From an uncultured Prevotellaceae bacterium (GTDB lineage Bacteria; Bacteroidota; Bacteroidia; Bacteroidales; Bacteroidaceae): a stretch of DNA of 64,000 bases. The notes beneath the pieces were generated by a model, which had not been told where the DNA came from, made no database searches, and saw only the letters and a list, made by a program, of their open reading frames with translations. The position numbers and the translations under genes are program-made. Location: contig OMXX01000003.1 of the NCBI GenBank assembly GCA_900315105.1, forward strand, positions 62,001 through 126,000, written 5' to 3'. Positions 9,315 to 18,205 of the stretch are shown piece after piece; position 1 is the first letter of the stretch, and the number at the start of each line of letters is the position of its first letter.

Positions 9315-10403
9315 ATGTATCAATGTGCAACAAAACGTTTGACGAACTTTGAGATTCTGAGAATTCTCGCTATGTTTTTTGTGGTAGTTTATCATTTCTT
9401 TTCTCATGGACTTCATTGTTTCGGAGGAGAGAAAATTTATTTTGTTTTACATGACCCATTAGGATGGATTAATTTTATTGGTTCAGAACTTATTTATAAT
9501 CTAGTTCAAATAGCCGTTAATTTGTATGTAATGATAACTGGCTATTTTCTAATAGAAAATACAACATTCAAGTTTGAAAAGATTATAAAGATTTGGATGC
9601 AGATGCTTTTCTATTCGTCAATTATTGGCTCTTGTTTTTTCTTTTCTACAAATTTAATAAATGCTGGCGATTTCCTTAAATGTTTTATGCCGTTTAAAAC
9701 AGAAGCTTATTGGTTTGTTACACAATATATTGCATTAGTCGCTCTTTCACCTTTCATAGCTTATATGACAAAAAATATTGTAAAGCGTAATTATCTGTTA
9801 TTGTTAGGGATAATGTGTCTATTAACGTTGGAAATATATAAGTTTCCTTTTGCATACAACTTTGGAAATAAATGTGGCAATTCTTTGTTATTCTTCATAA
9901 CTTTATTTTTAACAGGAGGTTATGTAAAAAAATTTGGTTCTTTTAGATGTTTTTGTTTAAGTGAAAAACAACTATTCGTTGTTGTATATATAATAACAAT
10001 AGTATGGGCAGTCGCAAAATCTACGACGTTAGGACGCGAAGTTTCTATTGAAGGTTTCCCATATCATAGTATGACCTATATAGAATCTGTAACTTTCTTT
10101 CAAATGTTTGCAAAAATTAAGTTGAATGGCAAATTCTGGGAACATGTTGCGTCTGTCGCTCCATATGCATTTGGAGTCTATTTAATAAGTGACAATAGAT
10201 ATCTAAGAATGTGGATATGGGATGATATCGTGTCTGTATATCAATATGTGTCATCTTTGTTTTTTATTCCATATGCTATTTTATCAGCCGTAATGATAAT
10301 GATTGTCTGTATGTTTGTTGATGCTTTAAGAATGAAGTTGTTTTCTGCTTGTAGAGTATATTCATTACTAAAAAAGATAGGATTTAAGATAAAAATAGAA
10401 TAA
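9315..10403 (+). CDS. Membrane acyltransferase (acyltransferase-3 type)
   Basis: Second membrane acyltransferase of the locus, 362 residues. Family features are the N-terminal TNFEILRILAMFFVVVYHF (residues 10-28) with the catalytic-type His after the first helix, then about ten hydrophobic helices. The sequence resembles polysaccharide O-acetylases of the same superfamily as the protein at 111-1100 but is not a close copy. It follows the only sizeable gap of this half of the locus and is followed after one base by a GT4 gene. The acyl group and acceptor are unknown. Confidence 0.83.
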   Translation: MYQCATKRLTNFEILRILAMFFVVVYHFFSHGLHCFGGEKIYFVLHDPLGWINFIGSELIYNLVQIAVNLYVMITGYFLIENTTFKFEKIIKIWMQMLFYSSIIGSCFFFSTNLINAGDFLKCFMPFKTEAYWFVTQYIALVALSPFIAYMTKNIVKRNYLLLLGIMCLLTLEIYKFPFAYNFGNKCGNSLLFFITLFLTGGYVKKFGSFRCFCLSEKQLFVVVYIITIVWAVAKSTTLGREVSIEGFPYHSMTYIESVTFFQMFAKIKLNGKFWEHVASVAPYAFGVYLISDNRYLRMWIWDDIVSVYQYVSSLFFIPYAILSAVMIMIVCMFVDALRMKLFSACRVYSLLKKIGFKIKIE

Positions 10404-10404
10404 T

Positions 10405-11664
10405 ATGCGAGTGCTTTGGTTCACGAATTCTCCATGTAATTATGGAAATGGAAATACTTATAATGGTGGCGGTTGGATGACAGCATTACAAGATGGTATA
10501 ACTAGCTCGGATATTCTTGGAGAAGAAAAGATAGAGTTGGGAATTTCTTTTGTAATGAATAATCAACCCGAAAGAGTCGAACAAGGTAGAGTAACATATT
10601 ATCCTGTACCATTAGCTGTAAAGTCAAAGAAAGATAAGATTTTGGATGCTATGCATCCTAATGATGTTCATAGGGATGATGTTCTTTGGTTTCATTACAT
10701 CTCACATTTTAAACGTGTAATAGATGATTATCAACCAGATGTAATAGAAATCTTTGGTTCTGAGCTATACATGGGATTGGCATCATTTGCTACAGATAGG
10801 CCATGTGTTTTGCACATTCAAGGACTGCTATCTCTTTCTGTTAATATTTTTTTACCTCCAGGTGTTTCTCGTATGAAGTATATATTTAAGGATGGTCTAA
10901 TGAATGCTTGGGGAAATTGGCAATTCTTGAATTACTGGAATCGTAGCGTGTATCGTGAGAAGACAATATTGAGGAATGTGAATCATTTTATCGGTCGTAC
11001 GGATTGGGATAGACAAGCAATATCAATACTAAATCCACAGGCACAATATCATTATGGTGGAGAAATTCTTCGCTCAGAGTTTTATGACAAACAGGAACGT
11101 AAGATACCTCAAAAGTTGACAATTGTTTCTATTATCTCTCTTCCACTATATAAGGGTTATGACTTGTTGTTGAAAATTGCCAAGATATTGAAACATGAGG
11201 TCGAAATAGATTTCGAGTGGAAAGTTTATGGAAATGTTGATCCAAAGTTAGCTGAGTCATTAACAAATATAAAACATGAACAGGTGAATGTAAAGCTTTG
11301 TGGGGTGGCATCTGCAACGCAGCTGAAAGATGCTATTCTTGAGGCTACAGTATATGTTCATCCTTCATACACGGAGAATAGTCCAAATAGTATTTGTGAG
11401 GCTCAGATTCTTGGTGTCCCTGTTATTGCAACGAATGTTGGAGGAACAAGTACAATTGTAGAGAATGGGAAGAGTGGACTCCTTTTTCCAGCAACGGATC
11501 CATATGTAGGAGCTGCCAATATTTTTCAACTTTATAAGGATATGCAAGCAAATATTACAATTGGTGACAATGCGAGGAATATTGCTTTATTGAGACACGA
11601 TAAGCAAATGATAGTTAATCAGCTCATACAAACCTATAAAGAAGTTATACGGAATGATAGATAA
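10405..11664 (+). CDS. Glycosyltransferase family 4
   Basis: GT-B fold retaining transferase of 419 residues. The N-terminal domain starts RVLWFTNSPCNYGNG, and the C-terminal nucleotide-sugar domain has SIISLPLYKGYDLLL near residue 245 and the E-x7-E signature ENSPNSICEAQILGVPVIA near residues 326-344, followed by NVGGTSTIVENGKSGLLFP. It probably adds a sugar to the undecaprenyl-linked intermediate. Its last 11 bases overlap the next gene, indicating coupling to the acetyltransferase behind it. Confidence 0.9.
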   Translation: MRVLWFTNSPCNYGNGNTYNGGGWMTALQDGITSSDILGEEKIELGISFVMNNQPERVEQGRVTYYPVPLAVKSKKDKILDAMHPNDVHRDDVLWFHYISHFKRVIDDYQPDVIEIFGSELYMGLASFATDRPCVLHIQGLLSLSVNIFLPPGVSRMKYIFKDGLMNAWGNWQFLNYWNRSVYREKTILRNVNHFIGRTDWDRQAISILNPQAQYHYGGEILRSEFYDKQERKIPQKLTIVSIISLPLYKGYDLLLKIAKILKHEVEIDFEWKVYGNVDPKLAESLTNIKHEQVNVKLCGVASATQLKDAILEATVYVHPSYTENSPNSICEAQILGVPVIATNVGGTSTIVENGKSGLLFPATDPYVGAANIFQLYKDMQANITIGDNARNIALLRHDKQMIVNQLIQTYKEVIRNDR

Positions 11665-12241
11665 ACTGTTAAAAATCCCTTCTGTAATTTGTTTGAAGTA
11701 TAGTTCTAAATATTATCGGTGGCTATTTAGAAAGAAAGGCATAGCATTTGGCAATAATATGTCAATATTGGGGAGAATTTCCGTTGTAGGTCCTGGTAAA
11801 ATTATTATAGGTGATAATTTTTGTATGGCAAGTGGTGAGCATATAAATCCAATTTCAGCTAACATGCAAGCTTCATTCTTTACCGATTCCCCTGATGCTC
11901 AAATACGAATAGGGAATAACGTAGGAATGAGTAGTACCAGAATATGGGTTCATAAAGGGCTTACTATTGGAGATAATGTAAAGATAGGTGGAGGGGGGCT
12001 TTTTATTGATACGGATTGTCACCCTATTGATTATGTAGTTCGTAGAAATTCGAATGAAGGTACTTGTTCTGTTCCTATTGTTGTTGAGGACGATGTATGG
12101 ATTGGTGCTCAGTGTATTGTTCTTAAAGGTGTTACTATTGGCGCAAGAAGTATTATTGGAGCTGGGAGTGTCGTAACAAAAAGCATCCCGTCGGATTGCA
12201 TTGCTGCTGGTAATCCTTGCAAAGTATTAAAAAGATTATGA
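11654..12241 (+). CDS. Hexapeptide-repeat O-acetyltransferase
   Basis: Left-handed beta-helix acetyltransferase of 195 residues, similar in arrangement to maltose/nodulation acetyltransferases. Hexapeptide repeats run from about residue 35 to the C-terminus; the catalytic-type His lies in FIDTDCHPIDY near residue 118, and the end reads VWIGAQCIVLKGVTIGARSIIGAGSVV followed by AAGNPCKVLKRL. The start overlaps the GT4 gene by 11 bases and the stop overlaps the next start (ATGA). It likely acetylates the sugar laid down by the neighbouring transferase. Confidence 0.88.
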   Translation: MIDKLLKIPSVICLKYSSKYYRWLFRKKGIAFGNNMSILGRISVVGPGKIIIGDNFCMASGEHINPISANMQASFFTDSPDAQIRIGNNVGMSSTRIWVHKGLTIGDNVKIGGGGLFIDTDCHPIDYVVRRNSNEGTCSVPIVVEDDVWIGAQCIVLKGVTIGARSIIGAGSVVTKSIPSDCIAAGNPCKVLKRL

Positions 12242-12750
12242 TATCATATCGGGAAATAGTGAATTTTGTAAAGTCATATCTGGATTCATGGCTCTCATCA
12301 AGATATGTTATGACATCTGGTGGTTTTAAGAAATACTATAAGTTGCAAATTTGTGGTAATAAGTTAAAAATTGGAAAGGATGTTTATATAGGTCCCAATG
12401 CAACGATTCTTTGTACTTTTAACAATGTAGAGATTGCAGACCATGTCGTCATAGGTCCTAATCTGACAATCGTAGAAAATAATCACATTTTTAATGTTGT
12501 TGGCAGATATATTAAGGATAGTGGTTTGACAAAAAAAGGAGGCGTAAAAATAGAAACAGATTGTTGGATAGGAGCAAATGTTACTATTTTAGCGGGAGTG
12601 ACAATTAGTCGAGGATGTGTTATAGGTGCTTGTTCTTGTGTGACACGCTCGCTACCACCATATTCAATAGCCGTTGGTACACTTGCGAGAGTGATAAAAA
12701 GAAGGTTTACAGATGTTGAAATTACAGAACATGAGAGACGCTTACAATAA
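12238..12750 (+). CDS. Hexapeptide-repeat acyltransferase
   Basis: Beta-helix acyltransferase, 170 residues from the ATG at 12238 that overlaps the previous stop; an in-frame TTG at 12217 lies within the upstream gene and is less likely. Seen: repeats from about residue 40, the loop His in VENNHIF near residue 83, CWIGANVTILAGVTISRGCVIGA near residue 110, and a C-terminal VGTLARVIKRRFTDVEITEHE cap. The cap and loop resemble the protein at 21989, suggesting the two are related acetyltransferases acting on different sugars. Confidence 0.86.
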   Translation: MISYREIVNFVKSYLDSWLSSRYVMTSGGFKKYYKLQICGNKLKIGKDVYIGPNATILCTFNNVEIADHVVIGPNLTIVENNHIFNVVGRYIKDSGLTKKGGVKIETDCWIGANVTILAGVTISRGCVIGACSCVTRSLPPYSIAVGTLARVIKRRFTDVEITEHERRLQ

Positions 12751-12754
12751 GTAA

Positions 12755-13711
12755 ATGAGAGTAGCCTATATTGACATAGCGAAAGGATTGTCAATGATAA
12801 TGATTGTTCGTATTCATACCGAGTGTGCATACGAAATGAGTCTTCCTTATCCGATTATTGCAGTTCCTTTCTTTTTCTTTTTAAGTGGTTTCTTTGATAA
12901 GAGTGAAAGACCCTGGAGAATGTGGTTAAAGAAAAATGCATACTCTTTATTGGTACCTGCTTTTATCTGGAGTTTGCTTACTTGGATTTTTGTGTCATTG
13001 CTGTCTTTCTGTAAAAATGGATATTTGGAAAAATTTGAAATACCATATTCAATTTCACTTCCATTTATAGGAAATGGTGTGACATGGTTTCTCGTCGCTT
13101 TATTTTGGGCGAAAGTACTTGTTGGATTGTTTGAGAGATTATTTTCAAAAAACATTAGATTTCGTAAATGGTTAATGTATATTTGTGTTGTGTCTCTTTG
13201 TTGGGGATTGGCAGGAATAGATCTCCCATTAATGATTGATGAGGGACTTGCTGCATTGCCTTTTTATCTATTGGGTAAAAATTTATATCCAAAAACAAAA
13301 CAAATATGTGCAAATAATATAATCGCGATAACGTGTGTATTGTTATCTTTTGTTATGTTATGCTCTCTATTCCCTGCAGCTGTAATCTCTTATAATACCA
13401 AATTTTACAGTATCCTTCTATATCCTCTTTTTTGTTTTATAATAATATGTTCTTTTTTCCCTATGTTGCGGTTAAGCATGTTTTGGGAAAGATGTACTTG
13501 GCTATCGGAATTTGGACAGCATACGTTGGGAGTTCTTGTAATTCATCCATTGTTTCTTCATTTGTCTGCAGTTGTTTTAAATAGGATATTTGTTAGAGGG
13601 ACTGCTGAATGGTTTTGTGGCTTTATAACAGCATTTATCGTAACAATAATTGCAAGTTATTATTTTGCAAAATTGATTAGTGCGAAATTCCCTTTTTTAT
13701 TGGGAAAATAA
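12755..13711 (+). CDS. Membrane acyltransferase (acyltransferase-3 type)
   Basis: Third membrane acyltransferase of the locus, 318 residues. The opening VAYIDIAKGLSMIMIVRIHT (residues 3-22) is the short-form family signature, here with the His displaced to RIHTE. FFFLSGFF follows near residue 40, and about nine more hydrophobic helices fill the protein. Three such genes in 14 kb imply a heavily acylated polymer or repertoire shuffling. It is 4 bases from its predecessor and 12 from the next gene. Confidence 0.82.
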   Translation: MRVAYIDIAKGLSMIMIVRIHTECAYEMSLPYPIIAVPFFFFLSGFFDKSERPWRMWLKKNAYSLLVPAFIWSLLTWIFVSLLSFCKNGYLEKFEIPYSISLPFIGNGVTWFLVALFWAKVLVGLFERLFSKNIRFRKWLMYICVVSLCWGLAGIDLPLMIDEGLAALPFYLLGKNLYPKTKQICANNIIAITCVLLSFVMLCSLFPAAVISYNTKFYSILLYPLFCFIIICSFFPMLRLSMFWERCTWLSEFGQHTLGVLVIHPLFLHLSAVVLNRIFVRGTAEWFCGFITAFIVTIIASYYFAKLISAKFPFLLGK

Positions 13712-13723
13712 TTTGAGATAAAT

Positions 13724-14563
13724 ATGGATATAGTTTTTAATGTTGATAATAGATATGTTCGTCACATGTGTGTAACAATACTATCTATACTTGATAAAAA
13801 TCCCAATGAAATTATAACTTTCCATATTGTGACTTGTAGGTTGTCAGAAGAAAATAGTAAATATGTGTCTTCTTTGATAATGGAACGTCATGCTTCGGTT
13901 AAGTATTATGATGTTGATATAAATATATTAAAGAAATTTTCTGTGGGTAAACTTACTGGTAATCCGAATATTTCTTATGCCGCATATCTTCGATTGTTTA
14001 TCCAAGATTTGTTGCCTCTACATATAGATAAAGTTTTGTATCTCGATTGTGACATTGTGGTAGTAAATAGCTTGACAGAATTATGGCATAAAGATATTGG
14101 TCAATATTGTCTTGCGGCTTTGGACGATTATGGGAACGCTCAGAAATTCGGAGCCAAACGTATGGGGGTTGAAGCTGGATTTAAATATTTCAATTCTGGT
14201 GTTATGCTTGTTAATCTCCAAAAACTTCGTGAGATAAAATTTATGGAGATGGTGCAGGATTTTCTTGTAACTGATGGATATAGAATTTTAATGCATGATC
14301 AGGATATTCTAAATGGACTGCTTTATAAACAAAGATTGCCTTTAGAAGAACGTTGGAATATGATGCGTAATACTGATAATACTACAGATTATAGTATTAT
14401 TCATTTTGCAGGTCTAAAGCCGTGGTATATTGAGTGTCCACATCCGTTGAAACATATATACTATCATTATTTGGCTATGACCAAATGGGCTAATGATAAA
14501 CCTGTTCACTTCTATTCTAAATTACAAAGAATAAAGATTTTTATAAAGTCGATTCTAAGATAA
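13724..14563 (+). CDS. Glycosyltransferase family 8
   Basis: GT8 enzyme of 279 residues. It shows DIVFNVDNRYVRHMCVTILS at the N-terminus, YAAYLRLFIQDLLP near residue 84, VLYLDCDIVVV near residue 104 (DxD), FNSGVMLVNL near residue 152, MHDQDILN near residue 186 and HFAGLKPW near residue 226, all in family order. The C-terminus is basic and probably membrane-associated. It is one of two clear GT8 genes in the locus and closes the markedly A+T-rich part. Confidence 0.9.
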   Translation: MDIVFNVDNRYVRHMCVTILSILDKNPNEIITFHIVTCRLSEENSKYVSSLIMERHASVKYYDVDINILKKFSVGKLTGNPNISYAAYLRLFIQDLLPLHIDKVLYLDCDIVVVNSLTELWHKDIGQYCLAALDDYGNAQKFGAKRMGVEAGFKYFNSGVMLVNLQKLREIKFMEMVQDFLVTDGYRILMHDQDILNGLLYKQRLPLEERWNMMRNTDNTTDYSIIHFAGLKPWYIECPHPLKHIYYHYLAMTKWANDKPVHFYSKLQRIKIFIKSILR

Positions 14564-14565
14564 GA

Positions 14566-15507
14566 ATGAGATCTGTAATAAGGACTATACCACCATATAT
14601 TCACCCCGGGCATCTAAACTTTAAATATTCTGCGTTTGAGGGATTGATTAATTGTGGCATACAAGTAAGAAGGAGTCATTTTCCATGGAAAATTATACAT
14701 CATTGGGCTTTTCTGTATGAAATACCACGGATTTACAGAGACAAAAAGACTGCAGTGTTAATGTTTGTAGAACCAGTCTCTATTACATTTGATACATTTC
14801 CTTATTATGCAACTCATGAGGTAATACCTTTCATTTGGGATTGCTGGCCATGCTATTATGATAAAATGGAGGCATGGTTTAATCGTCATAAAACACGTAC
14901 AGCAATCTTCACTTCTCGTATGGAGATGGAGGAGATGCAGAAACGATGTCCTCAGGCGAAAATGCTTTGGTGTCCTGAGGCTGTTGATGTTTCAAAATAT
15001 AAGAAGGGGAAGTTACTTAAGGATAGAAATATCAATCTTTTAGAATTTGGACGCTCTAATGAACTTGTCCTTGGAAAGATATCAATAGACAATCATGTTT
15101 GTACATACGTGGATGGTAAGTTCATTTATTCAAATGAAGAACTCTACGAGGCAATGGGAGATGCAAAGATGACAATCTGTCTGCCCAAGAGCATGACGCA
15201 TCCTGATATTGCACAAGGTGTAGAAACATTGACACAGAGATATTGGGAGACAATGCTATCGCGGACGGTGATAGTTGGTCATGCTCCACAGGAATTGATT
15301 GATATCTGCGGATATAATCCTGTTTTGGAATTGCCTGATGATAAAGAGCAAATCAATACTTTCATTCTTGATATCCTAAGCAATATTGAAGATTATCAGG
15401 AATTGGTGGATAGAAATCGTAAGACTGCTCTTGAAAATGGAATTTGGTCTATAAGAATGAAGGGTGTTGTAGAATGGTTGGATAATATCGGATATTCGAT
15501 AAAGTAG
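14566..15507 (+). CDS. Putative glycosyltransferase, GT-B type
   Basis: 313-residue protein I take to be a GT-B glycosyltransferase of the GT1/GT4 superfamily, but the match is weaker than for the others. There is a middle segment LWCPEAVDVSKYKKGK near residue 138, a glycine-poor inter-domain region, and a C-terminal segment with RYWETMLSRTVIVGHAPQELID near residue 225 in place of the usual E-x7-E loop. It follows the GT8 gene by 2 bases and is the last gene before the vapE insertion. The composition is closer to the downstream half of the locus than to the A+T-rich left half. Confidence 0.65.
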   Translation: MRSVIRTIPPYIHPGHLNFKYSAFEGLINCGIQVRRSHFPWKIIHHWAFLYEIPRIYRDKKTAVLMFVEPVSITFDTFPYYATHEVIPFIWDCWPCYYDKMEAWFNRHKTRTAIFTSRMEMEEMQKRCPQAKMLWCPEAVDVSKYKKGKLLKDRNINLLEFGRSNELVLGKISIDNHVCTYVDGKFIYSNEELYEAMGDAKMTICLPKSMTHPDIAQGVETLTQRYWETMLSRTVIVGHAPQELIDICGYNPVLELPDDKEQINTFILDILSNIEDYQELVDRNRKTALENGIWSIRMKGVVEWLDNIGYSIK

Positions 15508-15578
15508 AGGAATTTATTCTCATAAGAAAAACTTAATAAACTCTACACGAAATATAAACTAATAACTTGTTTATTAAG

Positions 15579-15635
15579 AGAATAGAGCGATGTAGAGTCG
15601 CAACGGACTCTACACTGACTCTACATCTCTACACC
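15579..15635. repeat. Undecamer array (weak copy) downstream of vapE
   Basis: The word CTCTACA occurs at 15608 and 15619, exactly 11 bases apart, with further copies at 15541 and 15627 and an inverted copy at 15591. Cut in 11-base units, the segment reads CAACGGACTCT, ACACTGACTCT, ACATCTCTACA, resembling the ACGGACTTATA units of the array at 38811. An imperfect hairpin (CTTAATAAAC at 15532 with GTTTATTAAG at 15569) lies just before it. It lies between the convergent ends of the glycosyltransferase gene and vapE. Confidence 0.5.
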
Positions 15636-15638
15636 GTT

Positions 15639-16907
15639 TTAGGCAGCAATCTTTATCAGAGAATAGGTAATACCACGCTTTGAGCGCATTTTCTTGACTT
15701 TTAACTCCTTGAGGGCAAGACCTATCTTTATAGAAGAGAAATTGCTCATAGGAACTTCTGGGTACTCCTTACATAAGGATTTACGGATATCCATAGATGT
15801 TACTCCTTCACATACTTCTCCATTTTCCGGCTTATGGAAGAAACTACTGATCATGTGTTCAAGGTCGAGTGATGCCTCGAATGGAGTGTTTAGTTGCTGA
15901 ATACGAGCTATCTCCTCATTTGTAAACCAATAACGCATCTGTTCTACCTCTATCTCGTACTTTAATTGAGCAAAGAGCTGCTCATAATCTATAGTTGACT
16001 TATAGTCAACAATTTCTCCATTAGGAATGCTGATAGTAAGATATCTACGACTTCCTGTCTTGTCCATAAGAGGGTGACAGTTATTGGTTGTTGCAATAAA
16101 AGAGGCATAGCGTTGACGCAGGTCTATTGTACGACCATAGATTTTGCGACTGTTCACAGACACTTTGGATAGTGCTTGCTTGAGTTCGGCAATCTGACCT
16201 TTCTTATATTGGTCAATCTCGTCAAGGCAGATGATAAGAGAATTGCTAAGTGCCATTTCTTTGTCAAACTTGTTACCAAGGTTGAAGTGGTCAAGATAGT
16301 TACGGCGAAGCTGTGGAGGTAGAATATGCAGACAAAAAGTGCTCTTGCCACATCCTTGATTTCCAATGAAAAGAGGCACGGTTTCATTGCCATGTTCCTC
16401 ATCCTTGCCCATCCAATGAACAACGGTTGAAAGATGCCAGATGTGGAGAAATATCACCTTTTCGTCTGAAAGATTCGGAATACGTTTCCAGAAATTGGTG
16501 ATTCGGTCGATACCATCCCATTCTGGAAGGTTGTCAAGATACTCTTTCATTGGATTGTGAATAGGAATCATATCGCTTTCAAGATAGGTCTTGATATCCG
16601 ACCTTAGGTTTGTCTCTTCAGGCATGTCAATCTTTGCCTTTATTATTAATGTGTTGAGGCCTGCATTAGTAAGCGGCTGAAACATCATGTCATCTTCTCC
16701 ATTTTTCTTGTACTCAACCATGCCACTGAGTACATTGTGGCGAAATTGGTAGTTCTGCTCAAGAAAACAGATGGCAGGAAGTAGGTTCGCATTCTCTTCT
16801 TCCTGACTTTCTGACTTTGTAGATGGTTGTTCATAGGTCTGTTTTTGAGCCTCATTAGTTGTTTCAGAGCAGATAATGCCCTGAGAGAAAAGATTTTTAC
16901 TTTCCAT
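15639..16907 (-). CDS. VapE/VirE-family P-loop ATPase (primase-helicase type)
   Basis: 422-residue protein of the virulence-associated-protein-E family, a superfamily-3-helicase-like ATPase group common in mobile elements and in Bacteroidota genomes. Walker A is GNQGCGKST near residue 184, Walker B-like LIICLDEIDQ near residue 226, and a sensor segment SFIATTNNCHPLMDKTGSRRYL near residue 264. The larger family members carry an N-terminal primase-type domain that is absent here. The C-terminal 70 residues look like a small winged-helix tail. It is the only minus-strand gene within the polysaccharide locus, has its own promoter, and is flanked by short repeated words, which suggests a resident or remnant mobile unit rather than a glycan gene. 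Confidence 0.8.
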   Translation of the reverse strand: MESKNLFSQGIICSETTNEAQKQTYEQPSTKSESQEEENANLLPAICFLEQNYQFRHNVLSGMVEYKKNGEDDMMFQPLTNAGLNTLIIKAKIDMPEETNLRSDIKTYLESDMIPIHNPMKEYLDNLPEWDGIDRITNFWKRIPNLSDEKVIFLHIWHLSTVVHWMGKDEEHGNETVPLFIGNQGCGKSTFCLHILPPQLRRNYLDHFNLGNKFDKEMALSNSLIICLDEIDQYKKGQIAELKQALSKVSVNSRKIYGRTIDLRQRYASFIATTNNCHPLMDKTGSRRYLTISIPNGEIVDYKSTIDYEQLFAQLKYEIEVEQMRYWFTNEEIARIQQLNTPFEASLDLEHMISSFFHKPENGEVCEGVTSMDIRKSLCKEYPEVPMSNFSSIKIGLALKELKVKKMRSKRGITYSLIKIAA

Positions 16908-16976
16908 TGTGATTAAAATTTAATTGTTAATACTTAGGTTTGAATCGTGTCCTCCTTGTTAAGGGGATTATGCTTG

Positions 16977-17008
16977 CAAAGGTATAAAAATATTTTTTTA
17001 TTTGCAAA
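16977..17008 (-). promoter_or_regulatory. Bacteroidota-type promoter of vapE
   Basis: On the minus strand TTTG (17008-17005) and TACCTTTG (16984-16977) are separated by 20 bases, matching the -33/-7 consensus. The predicted transcript starts about 60 bases before the vapE start codon. Confidence 0.65.
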
Positions 17009-17224
17009 TTTCAATACATGTTTTTTTGATTAAAAAATCGTTTTTTATCGAAAGATGTATAGAATGCAGAGTTGGTGAAAAGTGGAGTGGAACTATACAC
17101 CATTGTATATTATTTAATGTCAGAGCATTAATGCTTGTGCGGTGTAGAGTGTAGGGTTGAATGCTTTTTTTTTCGTATGCAAAAAAACATTGGTGTTGAA
17201 TTTCCAACAGAATTCTATATAGGT

Positions 17225-17279
17225 TCGCTTCTCCTTCGCTTCAAAACCGTTCCAAAACCGCTTTAACTCCGATAATATA
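17225..17279. repeat. Undecamer array (short copy) upstream of GT32 gene
   Basis: Five consecutive 11-base units, TCGCTTCTCCT, TCGCTTCAAAA, CCGTTCCAAAA, CCGCTTTAACT and CCGATAATATA, begin at 17225, 17236, 17247, 17258 and 17269. The YCG core stays in perfect register, as in the longer arrays elsewhere in the window, but only the pyrimidine-rich half is present. Confidence 0.6.
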
Positions 17280-17342
17280 GCATAGTCAGAGTAGGCGCAG
17301 AGTTGAAGCATAATGACACAATGAGAAAAAGTGTAAAGAAAC

Positions 17343-17373
17343 TTGCGGTAAAGGATGTATTTTACTAACTTTG
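17343..17373 (+). promoter_or_regulatory. Promoter of second glycan operon
   Basis: TTG at 17343 and TAACTTTG at 17366-17373 are separated by 20 bases, a good -33/-7 match. The ATG at 17393 lies only about 20 bases beyond the -7 box, so the leader is very short. This makes the genes from 17393 onward a separate transcription unit. Confidence 0.65.
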
Positions 17374-17392
17374 CAGAAAATATATTTGAATA

Positions 17393-18205
17393 ATGATACC
17401 AAAGATAATACATTTATGTTGGCTATCGGGGGATGCTTTTCCCGAGGATATTGTGAAATGTCTTGAGACATGGAAAGAACATCTCAAAGATTATGAGATA
17501 TGGCTTTGGGGTAAGAAACCTCAAAATTGTCTTGAACTTAATGTTTTTGAGAGGCATTTTGACTTGGATTCCACTATTTGGACAAAGCAGGCGTTTGCAG
17601 CAAAGAAATATGCATTTGCTGCGGATTATATCCGTTTGTATGCATTGTATAATTATGGAGGAATTTATCTTGATGCAGATGTACTTGTATATAAATCCTT
17701 CGACGAATTGCTGTCGTTGCCTTATTTTATCGGATGTGATCAGATTCGTGCTTTTGAGGCGGCTGTAATTGGCGCAGAGAAAGGCTGTTCTTGGATTAAG
17801 GATATCTTTGATACATACAAGGACAAACATTTCGTAAAGGAAGATGGTAGCCTTGATATAATGGAATTGCCGGTAAGGTTTCATCATATTCTAACTGAAT
17901 TGAATTATAGGTTCATAAAAATATCAAGAATTCGTCAATTCGATAAGTATTATACTGAAGGAAAAAAAGTAATTGTCTTTAGTGGTGATTTCTTTAATTC
18001 GCGTAATGCCGTTGAAGTTAGGCAGACAAAAAAGAGTTTCTGTGCTCATAACTATGCTGGCTCTTGGAACAAAAAAGGAAATGCTCCTAAAACTATCAAG
18101 GACTGGTTGCCAAAGTGGTTGCTTGGTGTGATTTATAAGGTTGGTCAGGCTACATGGGCAAGAAATAAATATGCATGGTTTCAGATTCCGTTTGAGAATA
18201 AATGA
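17393..18205 (+). CDS. Glycosyltransferase with DXD sugar-binding motif (GT32 type)
   Basis: 270-residue member of the Gly_transf_sug/OCH1-like group used in capsule synthesis. It starts IPKIIHLCWLSGDAFPEDIV, and residues 77-100 carry AFAADYIRLYALYNYGGIYLDAD, the diagnostic region with the DxD motif. A late HNYAGSW near residue 223 supplies the C-terminal His. The usual substrates are UDP- or GDP-sugars. It is the first gene after the vapE interruption, transcribed from its own promoter, and overlaps the polymerase gene by 4 bases. Confidence 0.9.
   Translation: MIPKIIHLCWLSGDAFPEDIVKCLETWKEHLKDYEIWLWGKKPQNCLELNVFERHFDLDSTIWTKQAFAAKKYAFAADYIRLYALYNYGGIYLDADVLVYKSFDELLSLPYFIGCDQIRAFEAAVIGAEKGCSWIKDIFDTYKDKHFVKEDGSLDIMELPVRFHHILTELNYRFIKISRIRQFDKYYTEGKKVIVFSGDFFNSRNAVEVRQTKKSFCAHNYAGSWNKKGNAPKTIKDWLPKWLLGVIYKVGQATWARNKYAWFQIPFENK

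Larger units (their letters stand above)
16908..17392. other. 485-base gap between vapE and the second glycan operon
   Basis: Divergent intergenic region. It holds the vapE promoter at its left side, an A/T-rich stretch around 16985-17050, the word CGGTGTAGAG at 17140-17149 (the exact inverse of CTCTACACCG at 15627-15636 beyond the other end of vapE), a weak 11-bp array at 17225-17279, and the promoter of the GT32 gene at its right edge. No convincing coding frame is seen. Confidence 0.6.
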
